DNA of 64,000 bases from Shinella yambaruensis (GCF_022899355.1 NZ_JALJCK010000011.1:62001-126000), one strand, 5' to 3'. Shown: positions 8,816 to 17,587, numbered from the stretch's first letter. Notes: a model not told the origin generated them from the sequence alone. Numbers and translations are program-made.

Positions 8816-9562
8816 ATGAACCAGATCGACCTCACCGGCCAGACGGCCGTCATCACCGGCGGCGCGCAGGGCCTCGGCTTCGCCATCGCCAGGCGCGTCG
8901 CCGCGTCGGGCGCAAGGGTCGCGCTTTGGGACGTTGACGCTGCCGAACTGCAAAGGGCTGTCGCTGAACTCGGCGAAGCGGCATGCGCCGTCGCCGTCGA
9001 CATCACCGATCCGCAGGCGGTGGTCGATGCGGTGGCGCGGACCGAGGCGGAACGCGGGCCGATTTCCATCCTCGTCAATTCGGCCGGCATCGCCGGGCCG
9101 AACCATGCGCTCGACGACTATCCGCTCGACGACTGGAAGCGCGTCATCGACATCAACCTCAACGGCGCCTTCTACGTGAACCGCGCGGTGGTGCCGGGCA
9201 TGAAGGCGCGCGGCTACGGCCGCATCGTCAACATCGCCTCGATCGCCGGCAAGGAAGGCAACCCCAACGCATCGGCCTATTCAGCCTCGAAGGCGGGGGT
9301 GATCGGCATGACCAAGTCGCTCGGCAAGGAGCTGGCCGGCCAGGACATCGCCGTCAACGCCATCACGCCGGCCGCCGCGCGCACCCGCATCTTCGACCAG
9401 ATGAAGCAGGAGCATATCGACTACATGCTGTCGAAGATCCCGCGCGGCCGGTTCCTGGAGGTCGACGAGGCCGCCAGCATGGTCGCCTGGCTCGTCTCCC
9501 GCGAAAACAGCTTCACCACCGCCTCCGTGTTCGACCTTTCGGGCGGCCGGGCGACCTATTGA
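8816..9562 (+). CDS. SDR-family oxidoreductase (3-oxoacyl-reductase-like fold)
   Basis: A 248-residue classical SDR: cofactor loop TGGAQGLG, NSAGIAGP (NxAG motif), catalytic Ser in VNIASIAGKEG, and YSASK (YxxxK). It ends the operon, 15 bases after the dehydratase gene. A role as the C4-dehydrogenase acting on the 2-keto-3-deoxy acid, as in the non-phosphorylative L-rhamnose pathway, would fit the context. This is inference. Next comes a convergent LacI-type regulator, so this gene closes cluster A. Confidence 0.87.
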   Translation: MNQIDLTGQTAVITGGAQGLGFAIARRVAASGARVALWDVDAAELQRAVAELGEAACAVAVDITDPQAVVDAVARTEAERGPISILVNSAGIAGPNHALDDYPLDDWKRVIDINLNGAFYVNRAVVPGMKARGYGRIVNIASIAGKEGNPNASAYSASKAGVIGMTKSLGKELAGQDIAVNAITPAAARTRIFDQMKQEHIDYMLSKIPRGRFLEVDEAASMVAWLVSRENSFTTASVFDLSGGRATY

Positions 9563-9649
9563 TGCCGGCGGGCTGCCAAGGGTAATTCCCAGCAAGGGGG
9601 ACGTGGCGGCCAGTCTGCTGTGCCGACGGACTACGCCGGCTGACTTGCC

Positions 9650-10702
9650 TCATGCCGGCCGGTCCTCATCGTCCTGCCTGACCCGGGCGGTGCTCTCGCG
9701 AACGACGATTTCGACGGGGAGGATCGTCTCCATCGGAATGTCTTCGGCCTTGTCGCCGTTCATGAGCTTCAGCAGCACGGTGGCGGCGGTTTGGCCGGCG
9801 CTGTGCTGGAGAATCCGCACGGTCGTCAGCCGGGGACGGATCAGTTCGAGGAACGGCATGTCGTTGAAGCCGGTGACGGAGATTTCGCGGGGGCAATCGA
9901 TGCCGTGCTCGCGCAGTTCGTCGATCGCGCCCAGCGCGAGACGGTCGTTGGCGCACAGGGCGGCGGTGAATCTCCTGCCCGATGCCAGCAGTTCCCGGAT
10001 GCAGCGTGCGCCCTCCTTCTCGTCGAAGCGCCGGGCTGTCGCCACGAGGGCCGGATCGAAGTCGAGCGAGAGTGTCGCGGCGGCATTGCGGAAGGCGGCC
10101 AGGCGAAGCTGGCCGGTCGACAGATCCTGCGGGCCGGCCACATGGGCGATGTCGCGATGCCCGAGGTCGCGCAGATGGCGCAACATCTCGCAGATGCCGG
10201 CATCCTCGTCATTGATGATGTAGGGGATCTGCGAGTTCTCGACCTTACGGTTCAGCGTCACCACCGGCAGGCCTTCGGCTGCCGCCCTCGCGATGGAAGG
10301 GTCGCTCCTCAGCACCGCCGCGTGGATGATGCCGTCGACGCCGCGGTCGCGCAGCACGTCGACGAGGCGGGTTTCCCTGTCCCGCTCGCTGTCGGTGTTG
10401 ACGATGATCGACGCATAGCCCAGCGGCTCCAGAACGCTTTCGATGCCGCGCAGGATCGGCGGGAAGATGACGTTGGTAATGTCGGGGATCATCACGCCCA
10501 CGGTCATCGTGCGATTGGTGCGCAGGCCCGCGGCGATGCGGTTCGGCCGATATCCCAGCGCGTCCGCCGCAGCCTGGATGCGGCTGGCGACTTCCTCCGT
10601 GATCGACTTGCGCTCGACCGGATCCAGGGCCCGGGAGACGGTGGATACGTGCACGCCCGTCTCACGGGCGATGTCCTTCAGCGTAATCCGTTTCTGCCGC
10701 AT
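9650..10702 (-). CDS. LacI-family transcriptional repressor
   Basis: A 350-residue LacI/GalR regulator. The N-terminal helix-turn-helix is RITLKDIARETGVHVSTVSRALDP, with the hinge helix following, and the effector domain is a periplasmic-binding-protein fold (TMTVGVMIPDITNVIFPPILRGIE). An in-frame GTG lies at 10723, but the ATG at 10702 has a strong AAAGGGGG ribosome site. It is transcribed away from the HAAT importer and catabolic operon. LacI-type operators of the GCAATCGATTGC class lie between them, one of them across its own -35, so it probably represses both itself and the catabolic operon. Confidence 0.92.
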   Translation of the reverse strand: MRQKRITLKDIARETGVHVSTVSRALDPVERKSITEEVASRIQAAADALGYRPNRIAAGLRTNRTMTVGVMIPDITNVIFPPILRGIESVLEPLGYASIIVNTDSERDRETRLVDVLRDRGVDGIIHAAVLRSDPSIARAAAEGLPVVTLNRKVENSQIPYIINDEDAGICEMLRHLRDLGHRDIAHVAGPQDLSTGQLRLAAFRNAAATLSLDFDPALVATARRFDEKEGARCIRELLASGRRFTAALCANDRLALGAIDELREHGIDCPREISVTGFNDMPFLELIRPRLTTVRILQHSAGQTAATVLLKLMNGDKAEDIPMETILPVEIVVRESTARVRQDDEDRPA

Positions 10703-10723
10703 CTGGCCCCCTTTGATTTGCAC

Positions 10724-10753
10724 ATATTAGCAGATCGCGGATGGCGTACGCAA
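10724..10753 (-). promoter_or_regulatory. Promoter of the LacI-type repressor gene
   Basis: Read on the minus strand, TTGCGT (complement of 10748-10753) is followed after 18 bases by TAATAT (complement of 10724-10729). The start codon lies 22 bases beyond. The -35 overlaps the operator at 10750-10761, so bound repressor would block this promoter. Assigned by consensus only. Confidence 0.45.
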
Positions 10754-10761
10754 TCGTTTGC
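10750..10761. promoter_or_regulatory. LacI-type operator O1
   Basis: GCAATCGTTTGC differs by one base from the perfect palindrome at 10805-10816. It overlaps the -35 of the repressor gene and sits just upstream of a plus-strand TTGACC (10770-10775) that may be the -35 of the catabolic operon. Binding is inferred from the match to typical LacI-family operators. Confidence 0.6.
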
Positions 10762-11020
10762 AAAAATCCTTGACCAAACGCAAGTCCCATGATACCTCAT
10801 CTTCGCAATCGATTGCACAGAAAGGCTTGGAGGAGTGTTCGTGCATCGAGCAACTGCTTGGTCGTCAAGGAGGGCGGGCGAGCAAACATCCCCAATGGAC
10901 CCGGACGGAAAAGCGGGCAAGGCCGCAGGACGAACTTTGCCGGGCATGGAACGCAGCCGAGTGTCCCAATAGCGGACGCCTGGTTATCGATGCAATCGAG
11001 CGCTAACGGGAGGAAGGCGT
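10762..11020 (+). other. Leader region of the HAAT/catabolic operon
   Basis: This gap holds TTGACC (10770-10775), a plausible -35 without a convincing -10. It also holds operator O2, a half-operator at 10992-10999 and a strong ribosome site (GGGAGGAAG) just before the ATG at 11021. If transcription starts near 10800, the mRNA has an untranslated leader of about 200 bases. I see no convincing riboswitch fold or coding sequence in it. Confidence 0.4.
10805..10816. promoter_or_regulatory. LacI-type operator O2 (perfect palindrome)
   Basis: GCAATCGATTGC is perfectly palindromic with the central CG typical of LacI/GalR operators. Its centre is 55 bases from that of O1, about five helical turns, with the putative catabolic-operon promoter between them. 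A third, one-sided match (GCAATCGA, 10992-10999) lies just before the ribosome site of the first importer gene. Confidence 0.65.
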
Positions 11021-12298
11021 ATGAGATTGAACACATTGCTCGCGGCAACGGCCGCGGCGGCGATAATGGCAGGCGCGGCGCATGCCGAAAACCTGAAAAT
11101 AGGCGCTTCGCTGCCGATTACCGGCGGTCTGTCGGTCAGCGGCGAGAAGCACAGGCGCGGCTATGAACTCTGCACCAAGCTGATCAATGACGCCGGCGGC
11201 ATTCTCGGCCGGCAGGTCGAGCTGGTCGTCAGCGACAACCGGTCGGACACCGCAACCGCGATCAACCAGTATGAGCGCTTCATCAATGTCGACAAGGTCG
11301 AGGTCGTATACGGCACGTTTTCGAGCCGCCTGACCTTTCCCGTCGCTAGCATCCTTTCGAAATACAACATGGTGCACGCCATTCCCTCGGGCGGCGCCTT
11401 GCGCATCTACGAGCAGGGTTACAAGAACCTGTTCTACTTCCAGGTCAACGCTGCCGAATATACCGGCAAGGACGTGGCCGCGGTGATCAAGCAGCTCATT
11501 CCGGCGGGCGAGACGCCGAAGTCGGTCGCCGTGGTCTCGGCCGACGACTTCTTCGCCAATGCCATCGAGGCGGGCCTGCTCGGGCAGAAGGTGAAGGACC
11601 CGGCGACCGACAAGGAGATCGCCGATCTGGCGCCAGGCTATCTTTCCGATGCGGGCATCGAGGTGCTGATGCAGGAAAAGTGGCCGGAGGAAGGCTTCAA
11701 CGACTGGCTGAACCTCGCCAACTCGATCAAGCGCTCCGGCGCAGAAATGGTCATCGGCCTGACGGCCTCGGCTGAGGAGGCCGTGCAGCTGACGCGCAGC
11801 CTCAAGACCGTCGGCGCCACGCCCAAGCTGGTCTATCTCAGCCAGGGTGCGCAGACGGAGTTCGTCGAGGGTGTCGGCAAGGAAGCGGCCGATGGCGTGC
11901 TGATCCACACCACCTGGCACAAGGACGTGCCGTTCGAGAGCACACTGGCCGGCAAGCCGTTCAACAATGCCGACTTCGTCAAGGCTTTCACCGCCGAATA
12001 CGATGTCGAGCCGGATGAGGACAGCGCCATTCCGTTCGCCGTCTGCCAGGGCATCGAGCAGGCGATCCTCGGGGCGGGCACGACCGACAATGCCAAGATG
12101 GGTGAATGGCTGCATGCGCGCACCAAGGACGATCCCGTGCGCACCGTGCTTGGCCGCTTCTCCTGGGACGAAGTCGGCCTGCCGGTGGAGAAGTCCCACA
12201 TCATGACGCAGTGGCAGGACGGCAGCCTGACCTTCGTCTATCCGACCGGCGAATTCGAAGGCGTGTCGCCGTTCCGCTACCCCAAGAACGGGTTCTGA
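11021..12298 (+). CDS. HAAT-type ABC transporter substrate-binding protein (LivK-like)
   Basis: A 425-residue periplasmic binding protein of the Leu/Ile/Val type (Peripla_BP_6). Signal peptide MRLNTLLAATAAAAIMAGAA ends at AHA, before ENLKIGASLPITGGLSVSGEKHRRGYEL. This opening and VYGTFSSRLTFPVASILSKYNMVH are typical of the class. In soil proteobacteria such proteins often bind aromatic acids, amides or other non-amino-acid ligands. Here it heads an operon containing a ring-cleavage dioxygenase and acyl-CoA enzymes, so an aromatic or heterocyclic ligand is more likely than an amino acid (inference). Its matching ATPases and permeases follow. Confidence 0.87.
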   Translation: MRLNTLLAATAAAAIMAGAAHAENLKIGASLPITGGLSVSGEKHRRGYELCTKLINDAGGILGRQVELVVSDNRSDTATAINQYERFINVDKVEVVYGTFSSRLTFPVASILSKYNMVHAIPSGGALRIYEQGYKNLFYFQVNAAEYTGKDVAAVIKQLIPAGETPKSVAVVSADDFFANAIEAGLLGQKVKDPATDKEIADLAPGYLSDAGIEVLMQEKWPEEGFNDWLNLANSIKRSGAEMVIGLTASAEEAVQLTRSLKTVGATPKLVYLSQGAQTEFVEGVGKEAADGVLIHTTWHKDVPFESTLAGKPFNNADFVKAFTAEYDVEPDEDSAIPFAVCQGIEQAILGAGTTDNAKMGEWLHARTKDDPVRTVLGRFSWDEVGLPVEKSHIMTQWQDGSLTFVYPTGEFEGVSPFRYPKNGF

Positions 12299-12310
12299 GA
12301 AGACGGCAGC

Positions 12311-12339
12311 GGAAAGGTGCCCGGTCCGGGCATCTTTCC
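12311..12339 (+). other. Intra-operon hairpin after the LivK-like gene
   Basis: GGAAAGGTGCCC (12311-12322) pairs with GGGCATCTTTCC (12328-12339), a 12-base stem with one G-T pair and a five-base loop, starting 12 bases after the binding-protein stop. There is no terminal T run, so it is more likely an mRNA-stabilising or partial-termination element than a full terminator. Confidence 0.6.
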
Positions 12340-12382
12340 CACTGCGGCCATTGTCAGCGCAACTCGGAAGAGGAGATGGCGC

Positions 12383-13129
12383 ATGCTTGAAGTGAAGAAC
12401 CTCTGTAAGCATTTCGGCGGCATCAAGGCCGTCGACGGTGTCACGTTCACGGTCGAGAAAGGCGCGATTACCGCCCTGATCGGACCGAACGGCGCCGGGA
12501 AGACGACCGCGTTCAATTGCATCAGCCGGACGGCGGCGCCGACATCGGGCGAGGTCTGGCTCGACGGCGAGCGAATCGACCACCTCCGCCCCCACAAGAT
12601 CACGGCGAAGGGCCTCAGCCGGACCTTCCAGATCTCGCGCAATCTCGGCGACATGACCGTGATCGAGAATGTCGTCGTCCAGTCCAGGGTCGATGGCCTG
12701 CGCGGCCTGTTCCGCCCGGCCATGTCGCGCGAGGAAAAGGACAAGGCGATGTCGATCCTCGATTTCCTCGGCATCACCCGCATCGCCCACGAGGATGGCC
12801 ACAACCTTTCCTACGGCCAGAAGAAGCTCATGGACCTTGCCGCGCTCCTGATGTCCGATCCCAAGATCATCCTGCTCGACGAGCCGGCCGGCGGGGTCAA
12901 CCCGTCGCTGATGGAGGAGATCGTCGGCCATATCCGCGCGCTCAACGACAAGGGCCTGACGGTGCTGATCGTCGAGCACAACATGGACCTGATCATGCGG
13001 CTCTCGCACAAGGTCGTGGTCATGGCGCACGGCAAGGTCATCTGCGCCGGCACGCCCGATGTGGTGCGCAAGGATCCCCACGTGCTCGATGCCTATCTCG
13101 GCGGCGTCCTGGAAGACGAGGCAGCCTGA
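12383..13129 (+). CDS. HAAT ABC transporter ATP-binding protein (LivG-like)
   Basis: A 248-residue ATPase. MLEVKNLCKHFGGIKAVDGVTF opens it, with Walker A GPNGAGKTT (about 34-42), a LivG-type Q-loop segment (LSRTFQISRNLGDMTVIENV), signature LSYGQKKLMDLAALL and Walker B IILLDEPAGGVNP. The ATG at 12383 follows GAGGAG. The stop overlaps the next start (TGATG). It pairs with the LivF-like ATPase to drive import. Confidence 0.92.
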   Translation: MLEVKNLCKHFGGIKAVDGVTFTVEKGAITALIGPNGAGKTTAFNCISRTAAPTSGEVWLDGERIDHLRPHKITAKGLSRTFQISRNLGDMTVIENVVVQSRVDGLRGLFRPAMSREEKDKAMSILDFLGITRIAHEDGHNLSYGQKKLMDLAALLMSDPKIILLDEPAGGVNPSLMEEIVGHIRALNDKGLTVLIVEHNMDLIMRLSHKVVVMAHGKVICAGTPDVVRKDPHVLDAYLGGVLEDEAA

Positions 13130-13857
13130 TGACGAAGCTTCTGGAAGTCACCAACATCACCGCCGGCTACGGCGACGGCCCCGCCATCATCGATGGTGCC
13201 CAGCTGACCATCGAGCCCGGCAAGGTCCATTGCATCATCGGCCCGAACGGTGCCGGAAAATCGACGCTGCTCAAGGCGATCTGCGGCATGCTGTCGATCC
13301 GCAAGGGCGACGTCGTGTTCAAGGGCGAGCGGCTGAACGGGCTGCGCCCCGACCAGATCCTGCGCAAGGGCATCTGTTTCGTGCCGCAGGAGCGCGCGCT
13401 GTTCGCGAAGATGACCGTGCGCGAGAACCTGCGCATGGGCGGCTTCATCCTCGACGACAAGCGGGAGCTCGAGCGCCGCATCGACGGCATCCTGGAACGC
13501 TTCCCGATCCTTCGCGAGCGTGCCGACCAGCATGCCGGCACCATGTCCGGCGGCCAGCAGCAGACGCTCGCCATGGCCCGCACGCTCATCATCAAGCCAG
13601 ACATCGTCATGCTCGACGAACCGTCCCTCGGCCTGGCGCCGAAGGTCGTCCAGGAGATGTTCGACATCATGAAGATGATGTCGGCGGAAGGCGTCACCGT
13701 GCTCCTCGTCGAGCAGAATGCGCTGATGGGCCTCAAGAACGCCGACTGGGGCGTGGTGCTCGATCTCGGCCGGACGCTGTTCGAAGGCCCGGCCGCCACG
13801 GTGCTGGCCGATCCGCGCATCCAGGAACTTTACCTCGGCGGCAAGAAGGCCGCCTGA
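13129..13857 (+). CDS. HAAT ABC transporter ATP-binding protein (LivF-like)
   Basis: A 242-residue ATPase with Walker A GPNGAGKST, the LivF-type segment FVPQERALFAKMTVRENLRMGGF, signature MSGGQQQTLAMARTLI and Walker B IVMLDEPSLGLAPKVV. It starts on the last base of the LivG-like stop codon, indicating coupled translation. It is the second ATPase of the heterodimer. Confidence 0.92.
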   Translation: MTKLLEVTNITAGYGDGPAIIDGAQLTIEPGKVHCIIGPNGAGKSTLLKAICGMLSIRKGDVVFKGERLNGLRPDQILRKGICFVPQERALFAKMTVRENLRMGGFILDDKRELERRIDGILERFPILRERADQHAGTMSGGQQQTLAMARTLIIKPDIVMLDEPSLGLAPKVVQEMFDIMKMMSAEGVTVLLVEQNALMGLKNADWGVVLDLGRTLFEGPAATVLADPRIQELYLGGKKAA

Positions 13858-13869
13858 CGAGGAGCAGAC

Positions 13870-14748
13870 ATGGCAGAGATATTGCAGATTCTGATCCTGG
13901 GCCTGGCGCTTGGCGGCGTCATCGCCCTCATGGGCTCCGGCCTGTCGCTGGTCTTCGGCGTGATGCGCATCGTCAATCTTGCCCATCCCGCGCTGATCAT
14001 CGGCGGCGCCTACATCACCTACCTGGCGTTCAAGACGTTCGACATCGATCCGATCGCCATGCTGCCCGTCGCAGCCGTCGCCATGGCCGCCGTCGGCGTG
14101 GTGCTCTACCGGCTGCTGTTCCAGCGGGAGGCCAAGAGCGCCAAATATTCCGAGATGACGGTGCTTCTCACCTTCGCGCTGGCAATGATGGTGGAAGGGC
14201 TGCTCGGCGGTCTCTTCACCAACACGCAGCGGGTGACGTCGCCCGACTACGCCACCGCCGCCTTCTTCATCGGTGATGTCTTCATCCCCAAGGGGCAGCT
14301 CTATGCCGGCCTCGTCTCGCTTGCGATCATCGCGGCGCTGTCCCTGTTCCTCAAATATTCGCGGCTCGGCTATGCCATCCGCGCCACGACGCAGAACCGC
14401 GAGGCGGCGGAGCTCCTCGGCGTCAACGTGCAGTTCATCAGCGTGCTCGCCTTCGCCATCGGCATCGGCCTTGCGGGCGCCGCCGGATCGCTGGTCAGCT
14501 TCGTGTTCAGCTTCTTCCCGGCCAAGCACTGGGAATGGATCGCCATGCTGATGTCGGTGGTGGTGCTCGGCGGCATGGGCAGCATCCTCGGCACGGTGGT
14601 GGGTGCGCTGATCCTGTCCGTTGTCGCCGCCTTTGTCGGCACCTGGATCGGGGCGACCTGGTCGACGCTGACCTTCTTCCTCGCCCTTTTCATCATTCTG
14701 CTGGTTCGGCCCCAGGGTCTGTTCGGCGAAAAACCGGAGATGGCATGA
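13870..14748 (+). CDS. HAAT ABC transporter permease (LivH-like)
   Basis: A 292-residue BPD_transp_2 permease. ILQILILGLALGGVIALMGSGLSLVFGVMRIVNLAHPALIIGGAYITYL is the typical LivH start (gene order and the RIVNLAH motif). The cytoplasmic loop SRLGYAIRATTQNREAAELLGVNV is the ATPase contact region. The C-terminus contains the FLALFIILLVRPQGLFG signature. The gene overlaps the start of the next permease gene. Confidence 0.92.
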   Translation: MAEILQILILGLALGGVIALMGSGLSLVFGVMRIVNLAHPALIIGGAYITYLAFKTFDIDPIAMLPVAAVAMAAVGVVLYRLLFQREAKSAKYSEMTVLLTFALAMMVEGLLGGLFTNTQRVTSPDYATAAFFIGDVFIPKGQLYAGLVSLAIIAALSLFLKYSRLGYAIRATTQNREAAELLGVNVQFISVLAFAIGIGLAGAAGSLVSFVFSFFPAKHWEWIAMLMSVVVLGGMGSILGTVVGALILSVVAAFVGTWIGATWSTLTFFLALFIILLVRPQGLFGEKPEMA

Positions 14749-15791
14749 TGGCCGTTACCCTTCAGGATTCCAGCGCCAGCGCCGTCATCGAGGCACGCCG
14801 CGCCCACAACGAGAAACTGTCGCGCAAGGCGGACCAGACCCGGGCGACCTGGTTCCCGCTCACGCTGCTTGCGCTGCTCGCCGCGCTGCCGCTGCTGCAA
14901 TTCGTCGGCAACTATAATTACGTCCTGCACCTGGTGCTGTTCACCGCGTCCTATGTCGCCATGGCCTCGGGCTGGAACATCCTCGGCGGTTTCGCCGGCT
15001 ATGTCTCGCTCGGCCACGCCGTGTTCTTCGGCGTCGGGGGATACTTCTCCGGCATGCTTCTGGCGCGCTACGGCATTTCCACGCTGATCACTGCGCCGCT
15101 CGCCGGCCTCGTCGCGGCGGCCATCGGCTATGCCGTGGGCTTGGTCACGCTCAAGGTGCGCGGCCCGAGCTTCATCATCTCGTCGATCGCCCTTCTGATG
15201 ATCGCCCGCATCCTGTTCGACAACTGGCATTTCATCGGCGGCGCCAACGGCCTGACCCTGCCGCCGAACGATCTTTCGGTGCAGTGGGCCAAGCTGCCCT
15301 ACTACTATGCGATGCTGGCGATCGCGGCCTTCACCGTCTGGTCGGCCTACAAGATCAAGCACTCGAAGTTCGGCCTCGGCCTGCGTGCTCTTTCGAAGGA
15401 CGAGATCAAGGCGGAAAGCGCCGGTATCGACACGCGCTTCTACAAGGTCGCGGCCTTCGCGCTCTCGGCCTTCTTCGTCGGAATGGTGGGCGCGGTGTGG
15501 GGGGAGTACCTCACCTATCTGCGGCCGAACATCTTCCTGCTCATCCTGGTCTCGGCCAACATGGTGCTGATGTGCATCCTCGGCGGCAAGGGTACGATCG
15601 CCGGGCCGGTGATCGGCGCGATCCTGATCGTCGCGCTCAACGAGCTCTTCGTCGCCACCATGGGGGCCTCTGAAATCAACATTCTCGGCACCGGCCTGGT
15701 GATGGCGATCGGCCTGATCTTCTTCCCGCTGGGACTGGTCGGAACCCTCGCCAGAAGCGGAAGGCTCCCCCGCATCCTCAACTGGGACTAG
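14745..15791 (+). CDS. HAAT ABC transporter permease (LivM-like)
   Basis: A 348-residue permease with a roughly 35-residue charged N-terminal extension before the first membrane segment (FPLTLLALLAALPLLQFVG). ASGWNILGGFAGYVSLGHAVFFGVGGY is the LivM hallmark, and LGLRALSKDEIKAESAGIDTRFYK is the EAA-like loop. The ATG at 14745 overlaps the LivH-like stop by four bases (ATGA), and an ATG at 14748 is equally in frame. It completes the importer. Confidence 0.92.
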   Translation: MMAVTLQDSSASAVIEARRAHNEKLSRKADQTRATWFPLTLLALLAALPLLQFVGNYNYVLHLVLFTASYVAMASGWNILGGFAGYVSLGHAVFFGVGGYFSGMLLARYGISTLITAPLAGLVAAAIGYAVGLVTLKVRGPSFIISSIALLMIARILFDNWHFIGGANGLTLPPNDLSVQWAKLPYYYAMLAIAAFTVWSAYKIKHSKFGLGLRALSKDEIKAESAGIDTRFYKVAAFALSAFFVGMVGAVWGEYLTYLRPNIFLLILVSANMVLMCILGGKGTIAGPVIGAILIVALNELFVATMGASEINILGTGLVMAIGLIFFPLGLVGTLARSGRLPRILNWD

Positions 15792-15854
15792 CAGGGCTCC
15801 GCCAGGCCCCGACATCGAGGATACGGCTCGTACGGTCAACGAGAGGAAAACGAC

Positions 15855-16640
15855 ATGCCGGAATTCGTTCTCTACAACGCGCCGCAGTCCACATGCAGCC
15901 AGCGGGTCCGCTATGTCCTTCATGCGAAGGGCAGGGTCTTCGAGGAGCACAGGCTCGATCTCTTCAAGGGGGATCAGCTCACGCCCGAATACCTCGCGAT
16001 CAATCCCAATGGCGTGGTCCCGACCCTGCTGCATGACGGCGCCCCGGTGACCGATTCCGCCGTCATCATGGAATATCTGGAGGAAATCCTCGGTAGCGTT
16101 ACGCCGCTGAGGCCCGGCGATCCGCTCAAGGTGGCCGAGATGCGCGCGATGCTGCGCTTCATCGACGAGGTGCCGACGCCGGCAATCCGCGTGCCGTCGT
16201 ACAACCTCGCCTTCCTGCCGCACTTCCAGGCGATGGGCGATGAAGAGTTCCAGGCGCTGTGCGACAGCAAGCCCCTGCGCCGCGAATTCCTCATGAAGAT
16301 GGGGCGCACCGGGTTCCCGAAGGCTGAGATGGACGAGGCCCTGGCGCGCCTGCAGCGCGGCATCGACCGCATGGCGACATGGCTTGCCGCCAGCGGCGGG
16401 CCCTGGCTGATGGGCGCAGAGCTCAGCCTTGCCGATATCGCGATCATGCCCGTCATCGTGCGGATGGACGACATCCGGCTTGCCGGGATGTGGCGCGAAG
16501 CGCCCGCCATCGGCCGCTGGCTCGAGAGGATCCGGCAAACGCCCGCCTTCTCCGCGACCTACTATCACGGGTCGCTGCTGACCGAGAAGTACCCGCATCT
16601 CGCGGCCGCCGCCAGGCGGTCCGAACCCATGGACGCATGA
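15855..16640 (+). CDS. Glutathione S-transferase family protein
   Basis: A 261-residue GST-fold protein. The thioredoxin-like N-terminal domain is FVLYNAPQSTCSQRVRYVLHAKGRVFEEHRLDL with the conserved NPNGVVPTLLHDG and DSAVIMEYL (glutathione-binding loop). The C-terminal helical domain carries GGPWLMGAELSLADIAIMPVIVRMDDI. It starts 63 bases after the transporter genes and overlaps the next gene region, so it belongs to the catabolic operon. In aromatic pathways GSTs act as isomerases (maleylpyruvate type), ether-cleaving enzymes or dehalogenases. Which applies here is not resolved. Confidence 0.85.
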   Translation: MPEFVLYNAPQSTCSQRVRYVLHAKGRVFEEHRLDLFKGDQLTPEYLAINPNGVVPTLLHDGAPVTDSAVIMEYLEEILGSVTPLRPGDPLKVAEMRAMLRFIDEVPTPAIRVPSYNLAFLPHFQAMGDEEFQALCDSKPLRREFLMKMGRTGFPKAEMDEALARLQRGIDRMATWLAASGGPWLMGAELSLADIAIMPVIVRMDDIRLAGMWREAPAIGRWLERIRQTPAFSATYYHGSLLTEKYPHLAAAARRSEPMDA

Positions 16641-16657
16641 ACGCAGTGGAGGATGAA

Positions 16658-17584
16658 ATGGACTATGTCAGCACCCCGCCCAAGCTCATCACCAAGGAAG
16701 CCGACGTGACGCCCACCGTTCTTGCGGCGATGGCGGATACCGACAATCCCCGGCTGAAGGAAATCATGACCGTTCTGGTGGAACATCTCCACCAGTTCAT
16801 CCTCAAGACGCGCCCGACGGAGGAGGAGTTCGAATATGCGCTGCGCTGGATCGTCGAGATCGGCCAGCGGACGAACGAATTCCACAACGAGGTGGTGCTC
16901 GCCGCCGACGTGCTCGGCGCGTCCACGCTGATCGACCTCATCAACAATGACGGCATGCAGGGCGAGACGATGTCGGCGCTGCTCGGGCCGTTCTACCGCG
17001 GCGACGCGCCGGTCTGCGCGAACGGCGACTGTATCGCCCGCTCGCAGACGCCCGGCGCCACGCTTTTCTTCTCCGGCAGGGTGATCGGAACCGACGGCGC
17101 GCCGATCGCCGGGGCCATGCTCGATGTGTGGCAGGCATCGCCCGTTGGCCTCTACGAGAACCAGGATGAAACCCAGGAGGATTGCAACCTTCGCGGCAAG
17201 TTCATCAGCGAGGCCGATGGCCGGTACCACTTCCGCTCGGTCAAGCCCGCCGGCTATCCGGTGCCGACCGACGGGCCTGTCGGCGTGCTGCTGCGGGCCC
17301 AGAACCGTGAACCGATGCGGCCGGCGCACGTCCATTTCATCGTGTCCGCGCCGGGGCACAAGACCCTGATCACGCAGATCTTCTCCGACACGCCCGAGGC
17401 GCTGGCGGCGGATGTCGTGTTCGGCGCCAAGCAGCAGATCGTCGGCAACTTCGTCATGCATACCGCGCCGCATCCCGATTATCCGGATGCGAGCCTGCCC
17501 TTCTACACCTGCGAATACGATTTCAAGCTGGTGCGCGGCAAGTCGACGCTGCCCGTCCCGCCGATTTCGGGAAAGAAGAGCTGA
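16658..17584 (+). CDS. Intradiol ring-cleavage dioxygenase (hydroxyquinol/catechol 1,2-dioxygenase family)
   Basis: A 308-residue non-haem Fe(III) dioxygenase. The N-terminal helical domain (residues about 20-95, IMTVLVEHLHQFILKTRPTEEEFEYAL) is the dimerisation domain of the catechol/hydroxyquinol class. All four iron ligands are visible: Tyr166 (GLYENQD), Tyr200 (KPAGYPVP), and His224 and His226 (RPAHVHF). Two starts are possible. The ATG at 16637 overlaps the GST stop, and the ATG at 16658 has GGAGG just before it and is preferred. It cleaves a catechol- or hydroxyquinol-type ring to a muconate or maleylacetate. N-terminal domain style favours hydroxyquinol (inference). No maleylacetate reductase or muconate cycloisomerase is present nearby. 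Confidence 0.88.
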   Translation: MDYVSTPPKLITKEADVTPTVLAAMADTDNPRLKEIMTVLVEHLHQFILKTRPTEEEFEYALRWIVEIGQRTNEFHNEVVLAADVLGASTLIDLINNDGMQGETMSALLGPFYRGDAPVCANGDCIARSQTPGATLFFSGRVIGTDGAPIAGAMLDVWQASPVGLYENQDETQEDCNLRGKFISEADGRYHFRSVKPAGYPVPTDGPVGVLLRAQNREPMRPAHVHFIVSAPGHKTLITQIFSDTPEALAADVVFGAKQQIVGNFVMHTAPHPDYPDASLPFYTCEYDFKLVRGKSTLPVPPISGKKS

Positions 17585-17587
17585 GCC

